NCBI RefSeq assembly: GCF_028583425.1
Contig: NC_072801.1
Span: 59,659,766-59,723,765 of the forward strand
Source of the DNA: Eublepharis macularius
Lineage: Eukaryota; Chordata; Lepidosauria; Squamata; Eublepharidae
DNA: 64,000 bases
Reading direction: 5' to 3'
Below the pieces are notes generated by a model. The model was not told the origin of the DNA. It saw only the letters and a list, made by a program, of their open reading frames with translations, and did no database searches. Both the position numbers and the translations under genes were made by a program. Every line of letters starts with the position of its first letter. The first letter of the stretch is position 1. Below are positions 32,663 to 46,261 of the stretch, piece after piece.

Positions 32663-35600
32663 ATGGAAAGTTATCTACGTTACCCTGGCAAGGTGGTAAT
32701 AGTGACTGGTGGCACCAGTGGCATTGGCCTGGCCAGCGTGAGAGAATTTGGTGAGCATGGAGAAGACTGGGGCTGGATGGAGGAGTGGTCAATTTCTGTC
32801 AGGAGGTGCAAAGGTCAAGCCAGCCAGGAAGAAGAAGGCTAGCTCCCTAAATTTCCAATCTATAGGAGAGAGAAAGTGGAAGAGAGGGAAATGTCCTCTT
32901 GATATACTCCAAGGCACTTGCGTCTGTCCTGTAGGACTGATGTAGTATCTTGTGGCATAGAGACTATTTGTTAGCCTTTGACATAGTTTATGGAAAAGGT
33001 ATAATTTATTTCACATGTTCCAGAAATGAGACCTTGCATTGAAAACAAGTTACAAGAGCTATCCCTATCAGCTGTGGTTCAAATTCTGGGAAGTGGAGGA
33101 AGGAGGCTGCAGGTGGCATGGTTTCTGTTTTAATAGCAGGTGAAGCTACACCTGTTGAATTTCATCCTGTTGTAAAGCTTTTTAAGCCTGGACTGCCAGA
33201 GTGCAAAGTGGTAATCATACTTTTGAATACCTAGCGACACTCAGACTGTGAGCCTGTGGCTGGAGAATTGAGTGCCTATATCATGAGTAATTTTTTTCAG
33301 GCTGGGTGTCAGAGTTGGGGTAGGATTAACCTGTTGAATGCCTGCTTCTGAGGCTGCCATTAATTTTCAAAGGGGGGATGACAGCTGTAGTGGTTTAAAT
33401 AGGATGAGCAGATGCGAAAGAAGACCCAACTCCTAATCTTTTAGATGCTGTAGAAAAAGGTTCCTCTCTACCAAGGTACACTTGAAAAAGATGTACTACT
33501 CTTATGACCTCTTTGAGGGTTCCTGAGGATATTTGTTGGGCCAGTGAAAGAAAGAGGATGCTAACCTGGATGGCCCATTAGAATGATTGAACAGGGCTCT
33601 TTTCTGATTTTATTTATTTATTTCATTAATACTCCACTTTTCCTTCCAGGACCTAAAGAAGTTTACAACATTCTCCCCATTCTGCATTATACTCTTACAA
33701 CACCAACTCTGTGAGGTAGCTGAGTGGCCAAGGTCACCCAGCAAGCTTCCATGGTAGAGTGGAATTCAAGCCTGGAATGTCCCAGAGCCTAATATGCTGG
33801 GATATGTTCTGTGGCACTCAGTCAAGGTTTGAGTCCCATTGATTGGGAGAACAGCAGGCTATAAATCTTTCAAATATATAAAGCTGTGCAAAAAATGCCA
33901 TCATCTGTACTGCCATTAACAGTTTCTCTAGAAATGCATCTCTCATCACCGAATCATCACTGGGAGAACATAGTTTGTGATGTAAAATGCAAGGAAAGTG
34001 AAACTGGTCTCACCAGAGTTATCTAACAGGGCTAATTTTGAGATCCATGGAAAAAACGTCTTCAAAGGAGTGGGCTAAGTCTGAGATTCATAAGCTCTCC
34101 TTGTTGACTGGAACATCAAGTGATGGTTTGCACGCAGGAATGGGCCATCACAAATGTAACACGGAAGACAGGATTTTTCTATCCCTTCCCATCATTTGAA
34201 ACACAATATATTGCAATGGACAGTTCATAAATCCAACTGAGAGGCAGTGAGATGTGGTTAGAGCGTTTGACTAGGATCCAGTAGACCCACGTTCAGATCC
34301 CCACTCTTCCATGGACATTTCCTGGGTGATCTTTGGCAGTCACACTCTTTCAGCCTAACCTACTTCACAGACTTGTAATGATGAAATGGAGAAAAGAAGG
34401 ATGTAATTCAGTTTGGGTCTCACCTTGGGGGGAAAGCCCAGGCATTAATGAAGTAAATGTATAAACTGTAAGTCACTGCATACAGAAATAAAACTCTTAA
34501 CTCCCAGGATGATCAGCTGTGTATGTGTGTGCGTGTGTGTGCATGCATGCTTGGCTTTTCCTCCCACCAGTGTTGAGGCATTGTTGATGAGCAGTGATGG
34601 AAGATCCTGTCCCTTAGGCATGGTTTGGGGTGGTTGTCACAAGGTGAAGGAAAGAAGACTTTCTTTTTATTTATTTATTTATTTTTTCTAGGGTAGAAGT
34701 TCTACCTGTTTAGGATGCTGTTGGAGAATATATATTCTCCTGTATATAAAAGGCAATTAAAAAAAATTAGTACTCACCAAGGAGAAAATTTGTTTACCAG
34801 GCTTTAATACAAATTAGAGATATTTGCACTGATGATTCTGCAGGGTGGTGTTTTATTTCACCATAATGAAGTTTACTTTGTGCTCCCAACAGTGTTTTGG
34901 ATAAATGCAGAGGGGTGACTTTACAGGTTACTCCAGCTGCTTTCTATTTTCAGGATTTAGCCCTGGAGCATGTTTTTGGGAGCATGGTTGAAAGAAGTTA
35001 GCTGTCAGGTGTGTGCTGGTAATTGGAGATTCCCTACTGAGAGGGGTAGAGGGTAAAGTGTGCCGCCCGGACTTGTTGTCTTGTTGCTCTCTACCAGGTG
35101 CACACATCCAGGGTAGGAAGATTCATCAAGCCTACAAATTATTATCCTTTCTTGCTGATCTATGGGGGAACAAATGATATTGCCTGTCACAGCCCAGAAC
35201 GGATTAAAAGAAATTATATGGCTCTGGGTAAAAAGGTTAAAGACCTGGGATGACTGGTTACGTTTGGTTTTTTGGACTATGGCTTATGCTTTTGAGTAGA
35301 GATGGGCACGAACTGCCAGCCTATTATTTATTATTGGTACCTTTCCTGCTGCCTGCTCAGGTAGGGTTTCTGGGAGTGGTGTGGTAGGGATCTTGATGGC
35401 TGGAGGAGAGCCTGCTGGCCCCCACGAACAACGAACATGTTCGTGAACAGGTCATGTTCGTCAATGTTCATTGTTCATTGTTCGTGGATGGCAACGAGCA
35501 ACAAACACCATGTTCATTGTTTTTTTTTTCTGTTTGTGTCCATGTCTACTTTTGAAGCTCTTCTATCAAGAGATGATTTGCACCCAGGGGTCATTTCGTA

Positions 35601-38600
35601 GAAAAAGAGCTGGAGGAACTCATTAGCACAACTCATTAGCATATGCCACACCTCTTGCCATCACCGGAAGTGTGTCATTAGTATAACTGATTTGCATATG
35701 CCACACCCCCTGACATCACCTATCCTGGCTGTTTTGGACCCAATCTTGGCTATTCAGGTCTGAAATTGGGCCCAAAATGTCAAAAAAAGGGGCTGAAAAT
35801 GGCTGAAAAGGGGCTCAAAATGGTCAGGATCGGGCCGCTGATGAGCGGGAGAGTGACCCACCACCCGTCAGAGGCCCAATCCAGGCTGTTTCGGCCCCAA
35901 TACAGGCCGAAACGGGCCCAAAATGGCTGAGTCAGGTGGGCAGGGCCACCTGACATGTGACCTCTTTGGGGAACTCCCGGAACTGTGTTCCTGTGCGTTC
36001 CCCCTGGAAATGAGCCCTGTTTGCACCTCATGAGGGTAGGAAACGTGTTTTGTAAGAGCCTCGCAAACTGGATAAGGAGGGCTTTAAACTAAATCCTATG
36101 AGGGAGAGAGACAAAAATTCAAAGACTATAACTAGAGATGAGAACACTAATGATTGGCACCAAATGGCACATATACTAGGAAACATTAACTCGAAGGTAA
36201 GTACAAAAACCTCAGGGCATATAATTCATGGATTTCGATGTCTCTATACTAATATAATGAGAAACAAGCAGGAGGATTTTGAAGTTCTAATACTGGAAAG
36301 GAACTAAAACATAATAAGCATTACTGAAACTTGGTGGAATGGCACGTACAATTGGAAAACTAGGATTGAGGGATACAACTTTTTAAAAAGGGATAGACAA
36401 ATAAGGGAGGAGGGAGGAGTTTCATTATATGTAAAGAAGGTATATACTTGTGAGGAAATACATGTATCTGAGCATGGAAGTTCAGTTGAGAGTCCCTGGT
36501 AAAAATAAAAGAAGAAATAGTAGTGATATTATGGTGCGGGGTCTGCTATAGACCACCAAGCTAGTCAGAGGACTTGAATGAGAAACTCCTCAAACAAATG
36601 ACAAAGTTCTCAAAGAGACGGGGCACAATGGTCATGGGAGAGTTCAATTACCTGGGTATCTGTTGGAAGTCTAGCTCTGCTAAAAATGAAAGGTCAAATA
36701 AATTCCTGACGTATCTTACTGAGAACTTCATTTTTCAGAAAGTGGAGAGGGAAACAAGGGGATCTGCTATCTTGGACTTGATTCTAACAAACAGGGAAGA
36801 ACTGGTTGATGAGATGAAAGTTGTGGGCACCCTAGGTAGTAGTGATCATATGATTTTTGGGGAAGGAAAACTGTTCATGGTCAGAAATATAGCTTGGACA
36901 TCCGCAAATCAAATTTTAATAAACTGCCAGTATGCTGGGCAGAATCCCATGGTCAGAAAAACTTAAGGAGAAAGGAGTTCATGAGGGGCTGGAGTTTCTT
37001 AAAGGTGAAATATTGATGGCACAATCACAAATTATTCCTATGGGAAGGAAAAATGGGAAGAGTCCAAGATGCCAAGGTGGCTCCATCAACAGCTTTCTAA
37101 AGACTTGAGAGAGAAAGGGGAAAAAAGACTCATTTAAGAGACAGAAGGAAGGACCTTACAACCAAGGATGAATATAAACTAATAACCAGTGCTTGTATGG
37201 AGAGTGTTAGAAAAGCTAAAGCTCAGTATGAGCTTAGGCTAGCAAGAGATGCTGAAAACAACCACAAAAAGGGTTCTTTGCTTATGTTCAAAGTAAGAAA
37301 AAGAGCAAGGCTTATTGCAGGGACAGGAAAGTGAAACTGTAACAGGCGATGAAGAGAAGACAGAACTGCTCAATTCCTGCTTTTCCTCATAGAATCTTCT
37401 TCCATTCCCAGGGTAATGACGATCATCACCTTGAAGTCAGGTAGCAATTTTCACCAGGTCAGTTTGGTGAGGGATCCTGACAGTGTTTTGCCATCTTCTG
37501 GGCGTGGAGCAGGGGTCACTAGGGATGTGTGTAAGGAGGGATTTGGACTAGATTACCCTGGAGGACCCTTCCAACCCTATGATTTAATGATTCTATGACA
37601 GAACAATGAGCAAATGGAAGGCACCTTCTCCCATACAAGGAACAGGGCTTCAGGGAGGACCTTGTCTCCTCTTCATTGGAGACAGTCTGGTAGTTTGTTT
37701 GTGGTGAGAACTGTCTGTGTAAGCTTGCCTCTCCTCAGACAGAAAACACCTCTTCCACCTGCAAAGTGTTTGTGGGTTTATGTGAAGACTTAAACTGTGG
37801 GAATGGCAGGAAGTGAATCTTGTAAACAAACAAATAAATCTAGTGATGTAGATCTCTGTGTGTGTCAAGCCTCTTGAGTTTTGTCTTCCCCTCATTTCTC
37901 CCCTTGCCTTTCAGTTCGTCAAGGCGCCAAGGTGGTCTTCTGTTCACGAGCACGTGGAGGTAAGTCAAGAGCTGCTTTCTTCACCCCCCAAGACAGGTTC
38001 CCCTTATTTGCTTAAAAATGCCACCTCTACAGTGAACTTTCTTGAGGCAGCTTATAAAGAAAAATTAAATAAACTCAGAAAGACACACAAGATTATTAAT
38101 TTAAAAAACATTAAAAAACCTGCAAGAACTTTACAGAAACAAATTCTTTGTTTCCTGTAAAGAATAAATGCCAGCTTGAGGATTACACTACTTCTGTGGG
38201 ACTGCCTTAAAGGGACATGGTCGATATTTGTCTTTTGTATTTGTAATTGATGTGTATGAATTTTGCATAATAGCGATTGTTAAGAAATATTTAATTGTGT
38301 GATAGTACGCTTGAGCACTGAACACTTTAAATTGATGGAATATTTTCTATAACAATTGTAGTCAGTTATTTATTACACTTTATTGCAAGTGCTGTTGGTT
38401 GGAGGGACAGACAGACAGGCAGCAAGTAGAGAGCTCCGGGCACAGGAGTAAGATGATCCCCGTACCCAGCCCCTTATGCTCTCCTGCTTCCAATTTGCGT
38501 TAGGTTACAAAATATAAAGAAAATACATGTTGAGGGTAGTAAACACAGGGAGGAGAGTAAACTGGAAAGATAACATCACGACCAAAGTGGTAACTCTCAT

Positions 38601-41600
38601 TGTCTGCTTCAAACACTGCTAGAGAAAGAATCCCGGTAAGAAATTTTAAGTTCTCTCCCCTTGCAGCAAAAAAGGGACAGGCAATCCAGAGGGAGCTGCA
38701 GGATTCTGGGTGCCCAGGCGAGGCGTTCTACCAAGTCTGTGATGTCCGCCAGGAGGCAGATATCAAGGTAAGCTAGAACTTGGTAAATAGTGGTGCTTAT
38801 TTGGGGGTTCTTCAGCATTTTCCAGAAATGTCCTTTCATGTCTATATTTCAAACCATTCTCCTTAATCTAATTTTCAACTTTCTGAATGGCTCGTGACTC
38901 TTTTCTTCTGGATCTTTCCTCTTGATTTTGTATACTCTATACATTTCTAGACCTCACTGTCATAGCATATTCTTCCTTTGGCTGAGGCAAGAGAGTTCTG
39001 GAGTCTGAGAATGAGCAGGGCTCAGAGGTTGAGCAGATGCATTGCCTCTTTGACTGTAGATGACCCAGTCAGGTTGGAGGCATCCCACGGTTCAGAGCTC
39101 CTTATCAACCAACAGTCTGAGCACCCTCTTCCCAGGCTGCAGCTGGCATTGACCTCACCCTACTCTTCAGTCACTCCTCTTCTCATTTGCTACCCATCCT
39201 TCTCTGTCTCTCAGGCTTTCTACCAGTGATTCAAATAGGTTTGACCCAGATGGTTTCTTGCACCTGAATCACAGGACATTCAGTTCTGTTGTTATCCTTG
39301 CCCTGATCTCTCTTTTTCCTCTGTTCCTGCAGAGGTTGATTTTGGCAACTATAGAACATTATGGATGCCTTGACTGCCTGGTGAACACTGTTGGAGAAAG
39401 TGAGTGTTTTTCCAACTGTTGGGGTGAGGGAAGAATTTGGGACGGACGCATCTGGGCGCAAGTGTGTGCTCCTTGTTTATTCAAAAGCCAGCACTGACTT
39501 GTTGAACAAAGGGTTCAGGGAACAGTTGTTGGATATTTTGTTGTGCGAAGAGGAAGAGAAAAAGATCCTGCAGGGGGCAGCAAGGTCTGGCTAGACCGGC
39601 AGCAGGGGAGCACCTTCTTTCTCAAGAGGTTTTTTTTCCTTTTCTCTCTGCAGAATGCTATTTTAGGCTTTTCTTCTAGCGCGCTGCATGCTCTCACTCA
39701 GCTTACAAGACAGAAAGCTTTAGCTATTCTTTTCATATCTAGTTTGTTGATTTTCTATCCAGTCTATTAATGGACCCAATAGAGCTTTTTTTTTTTTGGC
39801 TCTTCATTGGTTCATTATCCTGGCTGCTGCACAGGCACTCTGCCAATAGCAATAGCTTTTTAGGTGGCTGTTTACAAAGGAACTAAAGAAATCCTAGTAT
39901 CCTAATGACAAAGTATTTATATGAAGCTTTTGGAACTCCCTTCCCTGAAGCTTCATATCTCCCACACTAACCCTTTCTAAAGAAAATACTACCTTCTTTT
40001 AAAGAATAATTAACTTGTGGATGTTACTCTTCCAGGATGTAGTGGTGGCTATTTGTTCAACTGGAGAATTAGACTGATTCATGGAGGATGGGTCCATTAA
40101 TGCCATTTAGCCATGATGATGAAACAAAACCTCCATAATAATTTTTTAAAAAATTATTACTTATCATTAAGCAAACCAACATGGAAATCTGTCAGCATAT
40201 TGTGGGCTGGGGTTCTATTCTGTTCTTGTCATTTTGTGGATCTTGCTTCTGTGAAACTCACTTCAATTTTATATCCACTCGATCCTCTTGCAAACAGTTT
40301 ATTATGATAAGATAGATGATGTGAATGCCCAAGACTTCTGCAATCTCATGAAAGTCAACGTTGTGAGCAGTTTGTTAGCATCAAAGGTGAGTTATTCTGA
40401 GGTATAACCACTTTTTCTCTTCCCTGGGGGCAGCTGGCTTCCTCCAGAGCTGAAAATTATAGAAAAAAACCTGGAGTGCTATATGTGTTAGAGGTGTATT
40501 GCTTTACCTGCAACTGTCTGACCTCTGGTGCCCAAATTAGAGCATCAAGGATAGGACTTGCTTTGCACTCTAAGCATTCACCCTTAGCATCTCCAGTTGC
40601 AAGAATGTCCACTAGCTATGCTGGAAACGGTGTCTGCCAATCAGCACTTCTAAAGTAGTAGGATTAATGGTAAGACTCCAATATACGGCATCTTTATTTA
40701 TTTCTCTTTTTGATATCAGGCATACAGTTTCTGCTTATATTTTGTGTACAGTACTCACTGCCCTACTTACGGGAAACGAGAGGAAACATCATCAACATCG
40801 CCAGTCTTGCTGGTGTTTATGGGGTGAAGAATCTTTTGTCATATACCACAAGCAAGGTAATCCTGACCCAAGGATAGAATCAGCTGCCAACAGTCAAATG
40901 TTTTTCAACATGTCTGCTCTTGCATCTTTAAAAGTAGCTTGATTGGCAGATGAAGGTTTTCATAGCATGCCTTAGACACTAACACGGGCTTTGAAAAGCT
41001 CCACCTGCTGGATCTTGTAAATTAAGTTGCTACTAAAGGCACCAGAAGAGGCCAGGTTGGTATTTTTCATGTCAGTTGGCAATTCTTATACATGAGTCTA
41101 AACCCAGTCTCTAAACCGTAAAGGTTTGATGGAATGTACATTTGCCTTCTTTTCATTAACAGACTGAGAAAAGCTCAATTAAACCTCAAAGGTGAATACA
41201 TCCTACATCTTTCACCTTTACATATGAACCTGACCACCTTGGGGAAAAAAGTTATTTCACTTTAAGGGAGGGTTAATCAGAATGTTATTTACAGATTGAT
41301 ATCACTTAACTCCCAATTATGAAAAGTTTGGCTCTGAAATATGTCAGCTACTCCCACCACCCATTTAACTTGTACGGAAGGAACAGAGCTTTGTAGGGAG
41401 GTGATGACGGGTGCTGAAAGTTAATGCTGACAGATAAGGAGGTCTGGCCCTACACCTTGTATTGTGTCCTCACTAGGGTTGCCAACAGCCTTGAGAAAAG
41501 TGTCTTGTCCCAAGGGAAGCTTAGTAGGCACTTGGATTGTAAACATTATCACAAAAACTTCTTTATGCTCATCAGACTGTAGACAAAGGCATAAAAGAAG

Positions 41601-44600
41601 ACCAAGGCATTTCTGGTCAGTTTGCAATCCTGCTTGTGACTTTATCTTGCAGGGTGCTGTTATCGCAATGACCAAAGCCCTGGCCATAGACGAGAGCAAA
41701 TACGGAGTGCGAGTCAACTGGTAAAACTTTTATTGCAATTTGTAGAGGAGTATCAGGAAAGAAAGCCAGGCCTTCCATATCTCAGTACTAGAAGATTAAG
41801 ATCAATGTTTTTTGCTGTATCAAAAAAAGAGATAATAGAAGGAGAAGATAAAGAATGGTAATGTGCAGGGCTCATTTTGAGGGGGAACGCACAGGAACAC
41901 AGTTCCGGCAGTTCCCCAAAGAGGTCACATGTCAGATGGCCCCACCCACCTGACTCTCGGCCATTTTGGGCCCATTTCGGCCTGGGTTGGGGCCGAAACG
42001 GCCTGGATCAGGCCTCTGAAGGTGGTGGATCACTCTCCCGCTCACCAGCGGCCTGATCCTGACCATTTTGGGCCCCTTTTTGGCCATTTTCAGTCCCTTT
42101 TTGCCATTTTGGGCCCAATTTCAGCTCTGATTGGCCAGGATTGGGTCCAAAACAGCCAGACTAGGTGATGTCCGGGGTGTGTGGCATATGCAAATCAGTT
42201 ATATTAATGACACACTTCTGATGATGGCAAGAGGCGTGGCATATGCTAATGAGTTGTGCTAATGAGTTATGCTAATGAGTTCCTCCAGCTCTTTTTCTAC
42301 GAAATGTGGAATTGACGTTCTCACAGTGTAATATCCAGACAATTGGGCTGGGGTCACTTTCTAGAGTTCCAATTAGTACAAAGTCCCAACATTTCTTTTC
42401 TCTTTCAAATGTTGTTCCTTATGAGAAGAGAAATGCAAGGAATACATTTGGTACAAAATATGATAACTTCTAGAATTACAGTTTAAGAAATGCATCCCAT
42501 TGTTTTCAAACCCAGTGGTATAACCTGGTTTACCTTAAAGCTGTGCAAAGTGTCTTTAAAGATGAATGTTCATATCAGTCTGTGTGATTTCACCAAAGCA
42601 CTGAAACTACTGCACACACCAGGGGGTGGTCTCTCCCAGGTATGTAGAAAAGTAAAGGTAAACACCGGGTCATTACTGACCCATGGGGGGACGTCGCATC
42701 ACGATGTTTTCTTGGCAGACTTTTAATGGGGTGGTTTGCCATTGCCTTCCCCAGTCATCTACACTTTACCCCCAGGAAACTGGGTACTCATTTTACCAAC
42801 CTCAGAAGGATGGAAGCAGGGGTGGCACCAGAGTTTCTGGCGCCCATGGCTGCCCCCCACATGCACGCACACGGAGTGCATGTGAGCACCCCGGACTGCG
42901 TGATGATGTCACCAAGTGATGATGTCATCATGCAGCAAAGCTAGCCCCATTGGCTGGCGGGTGGCTGGGATGGTGCACGGAGGCTGCCCGCACTCCCAGT
43001 TGGGAATGGTGGGTGGCTGGGTAGCTTCCGCGCACCTCCATGGACGCCTGCCATGCCTGGCTTGTGGCTGTTGCGCCCAGCCGGGGGCATGTGTTGGCAG
43101 CGGCAGTGGTGCCGGCCAGGCACTCCAGCTCTGTGGCGCGTGCCTCCGCCCCTGGCACCCCCTTCGGTGCCTCAGCGCCCATGGTGCCTGCCTCACCCCC
43201 TCAATGGTGGTGCTGGCCCTGGATGGAAGGCTGAGTCAACCTTGAGCTGGCTATCTGAACCCAGCTTCCACCAGGATCAAACTCAGGTCATGAGCAGAGC
43301 TTGGGCTGCAGTACTGCAGCTTACCACTCTGTGCAACGGGGCTTTTTACAGCTTTTTAAACAAACTAGAAGGAAAACAAGAAATTGGGGGTGGGATAGGG
43401 AGGTAGGATTCCAGCTTCAGTGACAGCCAAATCTGATCCAGGACTCTCAGAATGTAAAAAGCAGCTGGGAGTCAGGGCAAGGAGAAAAAGGGGTGGGGTG
43501 GAATGAAATCAACCTGCTTAAGAGTTTACAGAATCCCTGAGGAAGAGATTTGGTGAAGCAGATTAAGAAACTTTTATGCATTTCTTGCAGGCTCACAGCT
43601 TGGATAACTAACTGTCCACACTTTTTAAAAATTTGATTTAAGTTATTGCTACTGCCTTTTCTTGTGCCAGAAACAAATGATTTTATTTTTGCATCAAGTG
43701 AGATTGCAGATATTGCATTCCATTCCGTATTTTCCAGGGATGCAGAAGGGAATAATCTGGCATAGGATTGTAGGGTGAATCAGTTCATATAGTGTGCTCA
43801 ACTGTAAGATGGAAGTTAATGTCTTTCTAGAAATATTAAAGATACTTCTTCAAAATTGATCAATTTGGGAATATGTTTCTTGATATTTCATGATGCCCCT
43901 GCCCCCCCTTTTTTAAATTCTGAAGCATTTTGATTTCTAGCATTTCACCATCCGGTATCTGGACACCTTTTTTGGGAAAGTTATTAAATCAGTTACCAGA
44001 TCCTGAGGCAGCAATCCAGGAAACCAAAGATCTACAGGCAAGTGTGTTGCATAAAACCAGAATGGTGGTGCTTCCCAACCTGCTCTGTCATCCTTAGGGT
44101 GGAGCCTGAAGTTCTCCAAGAATGACAAGTACAGAGATCAGTGCCCAGGAGACTATTGTAGGTCTGAATGTTAGTGGAAGCAGAAGTCCTAGAGTGGCTG
44201 GCTACAGAGGGTTGATGCTCTTCTGTTTCTCCTGTGGAAGAAGGATCCATGCTGATCTCCTTCCCCAGACACTGTCTCCTGATCTCCCAAACCAGAACTG
44301 GCCACCCTAGCTTTACCATACCTTGACCTGGATGGCCCATACTAGACCAATCTCAGAAGCTTGGTTTGTACTAGGATGGAAGTCAAGAGTTGCAACCCAG
44401 AGGCAGGCAATGCCATATCTTTCCGAACATCTCTTGAAAACACTGCAAGGTCACCATTAAAAAAGCTCTATGACTTGTAGGATGGTAATAAAAAGTAGGG
44501 CTGTGAATACACTGGTAGAAATTCAGAATTCTGTCCCAAGGTAACCTGAATTCTATTACTATTAAATCCTATATTAAAATAGAAGCATGCTGGCCCCAGA

Positions 44601-45324
44601 GACCTATTTAAAGTTGGGCCTTAGCAGAGTAATATTAATCTCAGAGAAAGCATGAGGGGTGGTGGGTGCTTGTGTGCTGGCTGGTGTGAGTGTGACAGAG
44701 AAAATAACAAAATAACACTTAGCTTATGTTTAGAAAGGGAATATGAGTTGTTTATTATAGGAACTCCATACTCTGACAGGAAAGGAGAGAGAGATTTCTA
44801 TCTACCTATCTCATCTAAGAATGGACATGGATGGCAGGACAAGTCCTGCATCCAGGGTGGAAGGTGAAGAGGAGGATGTCATGAGGAGGAAGTCCTGAAA
44901 TTAGCAATTTACACATCAAAGGATTGTCAGAGCAGTAAACAGATGCCCTGACACCTCTCTTTCTCTCTCTTTTGAACTCTTTGGTTTGTCCCTCTCTGAA
45001 ACCTGAGAAAAGGGACAGCGTCACCTCCTCCTGTTCTAACATCCCACCCTGCCAAGAGTCAGCTCATTATGAAATCTTACATTCAATGAATATGGAATTC
45101 TACATTTCTCTTCTTTTGCACATTTATAGCTTATGGGACGTTTGGGTACGCCAGAAGAGGTGGCCTTGGGCATCCTGTACCTTGCTGCTGATGGAACTTT
45201 CTGTACTGGTTTCAACCTTATGCTCAGCGGTGGAGCAGAAGTTGGCTTTGGGAAGAAGAGCGAGGTGGATCCTCAGCATGGCCCAAGTGTGAGTGGGAGC
45301 TCTCAGGACTCCTCCAGGAAGTAA
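32663..45324 (+). CDS. HSD17B14: HSD17B14-like dehydrogenase, copy B (nine exons, 284 aa)
   Basis: Cytosolic-type SDR with no signal peptide or membrane segment. Exons: 32663-32750, 37915-37959, 38667-38767, 39333-39399, 40298-40386, 40752-40856, 41653-41720, 43941-44037, 45130-45324 (TAA). All join in phase to 855 nt without stops. The start is the ATG aligned with copy C ([10 protein letters not shown]); an in-frame ATG three codons upstream (32654) would add MSR. Seen: TGGTSGIG (15-22), VVFCSRA at the end of beta-2, tetrad N121, S148, Y161, K165. Odd: the usual NNAG at 96-99 is NTVG, and PG after beta-6 is PS (ISPSGIW). Intron 8 begins with GC. Introns hold several transposons, including a CR1 in intron 1. 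The C-terminus has a Ser-rich tail of about 15 residues beyond human HSD17B14 (270 aa). Probably expressed, with altered activity. Confidence 0.9.
34240..34470 (+). repeat. CORE-SINE-like element in intron 1 of copy B
   Basis: Contains cagtgagatgtggttagagc, cagatccccactcttccatg and tgggtgatctttggcagtca. The same repeat is at about 51455-51690 in copy C and, inverted, near 20840-21240, so it is ancestral to the duplication. Confidence 0.55.
35297..35548. mobile_element. 252-bp non-autonomous hAT element
   Basis: Ends tagagatgggcacgaac / (complement) tagacatggacacaaac; flanked by cttttgag (35289-35296) and cttttgaa (35549-35556), an 8-bp duplication with one mismatch. The interior is rich in gttcattgttcgtg words. 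Confidence 0.75.
35585..36019. mobile_element. 435-bp non-autonomous hAT element
   Basis: Ends caggggtcatttcg / (complement) cagggctcatttcc, flanked by a perfect 8-bp duplication tttgcacc (35577-35584, 36020-36027). An inverted relative lies at 41866-42306. Confidence 0.88.
36060..37598 (+). mobile_element. CR1 LINE, internally deleted (endonuclease part plus 3' end)
   Basis: Plus-strand pieces match the CR1 ORF2 endonuclease: [19 protein letters not shown], then [14 protein letters not shown] and [20 protein letters not shown]. The 3' end is typical CR1: ggacccttccaaccctatga followed by atgattctatga. The reverse transcriptase that should lie between is missing, and the frame has stops. Located in intron 1 of copy B and absent from copy C. 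Confidence 0.8.
41866..42306. mobile_element. hAT element (35585 family, inverted) with a broken right end
   Basis: Left end cagggctcattttgaggggg; the right side reads ctctttttctacgaaatg and then passes directly into host sequence tggaattgacg. The expected last bases of the element and most of one target duplication are missing. Located in intron 7 of copy B; copies A and C show the uninterrupted sequence. Confidence 0.75.
42652..43346 (-). repeat. tRNA-derived SINE (ACCTTT type) split by a hAT insertion
   Basis: Minus-strand SINE of the same family as 18789-19107. Its two halves (about 42652-42816 and 43222-43346) are separated by the element at 42817-43221. Copies A and C lack this SINE at this site. 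Confidence 0.75.
42817..43221. mobile_element. 405-bp GC-rich non-autonomous hAT element nested in a SINE
   Basis: Ends caggggtggcaccag / (complement) cagggccagcaccac with a perfect 8-bp duplication gatggaag (42809-42816, 43222-43229). GC-rich interior without a real coding frame. Confidence 0.88.
44317..44478 (+). repeat. 5S-rRNA-derived SINE in intron 8 of copy B (shortened)
   Basis: Same position and family as in copies A and C, but with a deletion in the 5S promoter part (ctcagaagcttggtttgtac). Confidence 0.65.
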
Positions 45325-46261
45325 TAGAGCTGCAAAGTGGGGTGCAGATAAGAGCTAAGAGTCCAGATGTCATTTATTCAAAGTCATCCTTCCAAGAAGA
45401 AGAGCTCCAAGAAGGAGTTGCATCATGATGCTGTAGGAAAAAAAAAGAGATGAGTCAGTATGGTTTAGAGGTCTACTCAGCAATAAAATTCAGTCAGGAC
45501 TACTCGGCAATAAAACTCACTCAATGACCTTGGAGCAGCCATTGTTATTCAGGCTAATCTACTACCACCAGTGACAATGTGAATGGAAAGAAGAGAGCCA
45601 TGTGTGTCATGTGAACCTCTTTTAAAAAAAAGAAAAGGCAGTATAAAAATAGTCCCTTACAAAAACACCAGTTCAGATATGCCACACTGATACAGAAGGC
45701 TCTGGTATTTTAGTTCTTGCAGGGAGGTTTGTTATTTTTTAAACTGGTCTCTCTAGTTGGTCCCTTTATATTTGTGTTGATCCACATCTAATTTCAGGTG
45801 ATGTTATTCAGTTCCTTGCCTTGAAAAGCATCAACTGTCCATTTCCACCACCTGAAGACTCCATTAAAAGGGCAAGATATTCTCCCCCAGGCCTGTTGAG
45901 AAACCAGCTTCCAGGGTTTCCAGTTATGTAACCGCGAGGGGCAAGTAGAAATTCAACAGGGGCAAGTAGAAATTCCCAGTCACTGCATCTCCACGTAGGG
46001 CAACTGTGAAGCTGAAGGTTCAGAAGCTTTGCCAGAATGAAAGAGGGCAGCTCCATCTTGGACCCAGCTTCATTCGGCCCAGACTCTGTAAGCAGGAGCT
46101 CAGCCCTGGAATGTTCCTTCCCTAATTAGGTTTTAGTTTGTCATATGGATGTGCCTAAGGTCAACGAGGCCATAAAATCCTTGAACATTATTAAATACTT
46201 CTTGCTGATGTTTTCTCTTTATGACCAACAGCTGTGCATGTTCTCCCAAATTCCATCATCC

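Noticed and set aside
35585-36019. Possible host exon on either strand
   Set aside because: Perfect 8-bp duplication and inverted ends show a non-autonomous hAT.
42909-43406. Several 80-117-aa frames on both strands near 43 kb
   Set aside because: They lie in a 405-bp GC-rich hAT MITE with clear target duplications and are not genes.
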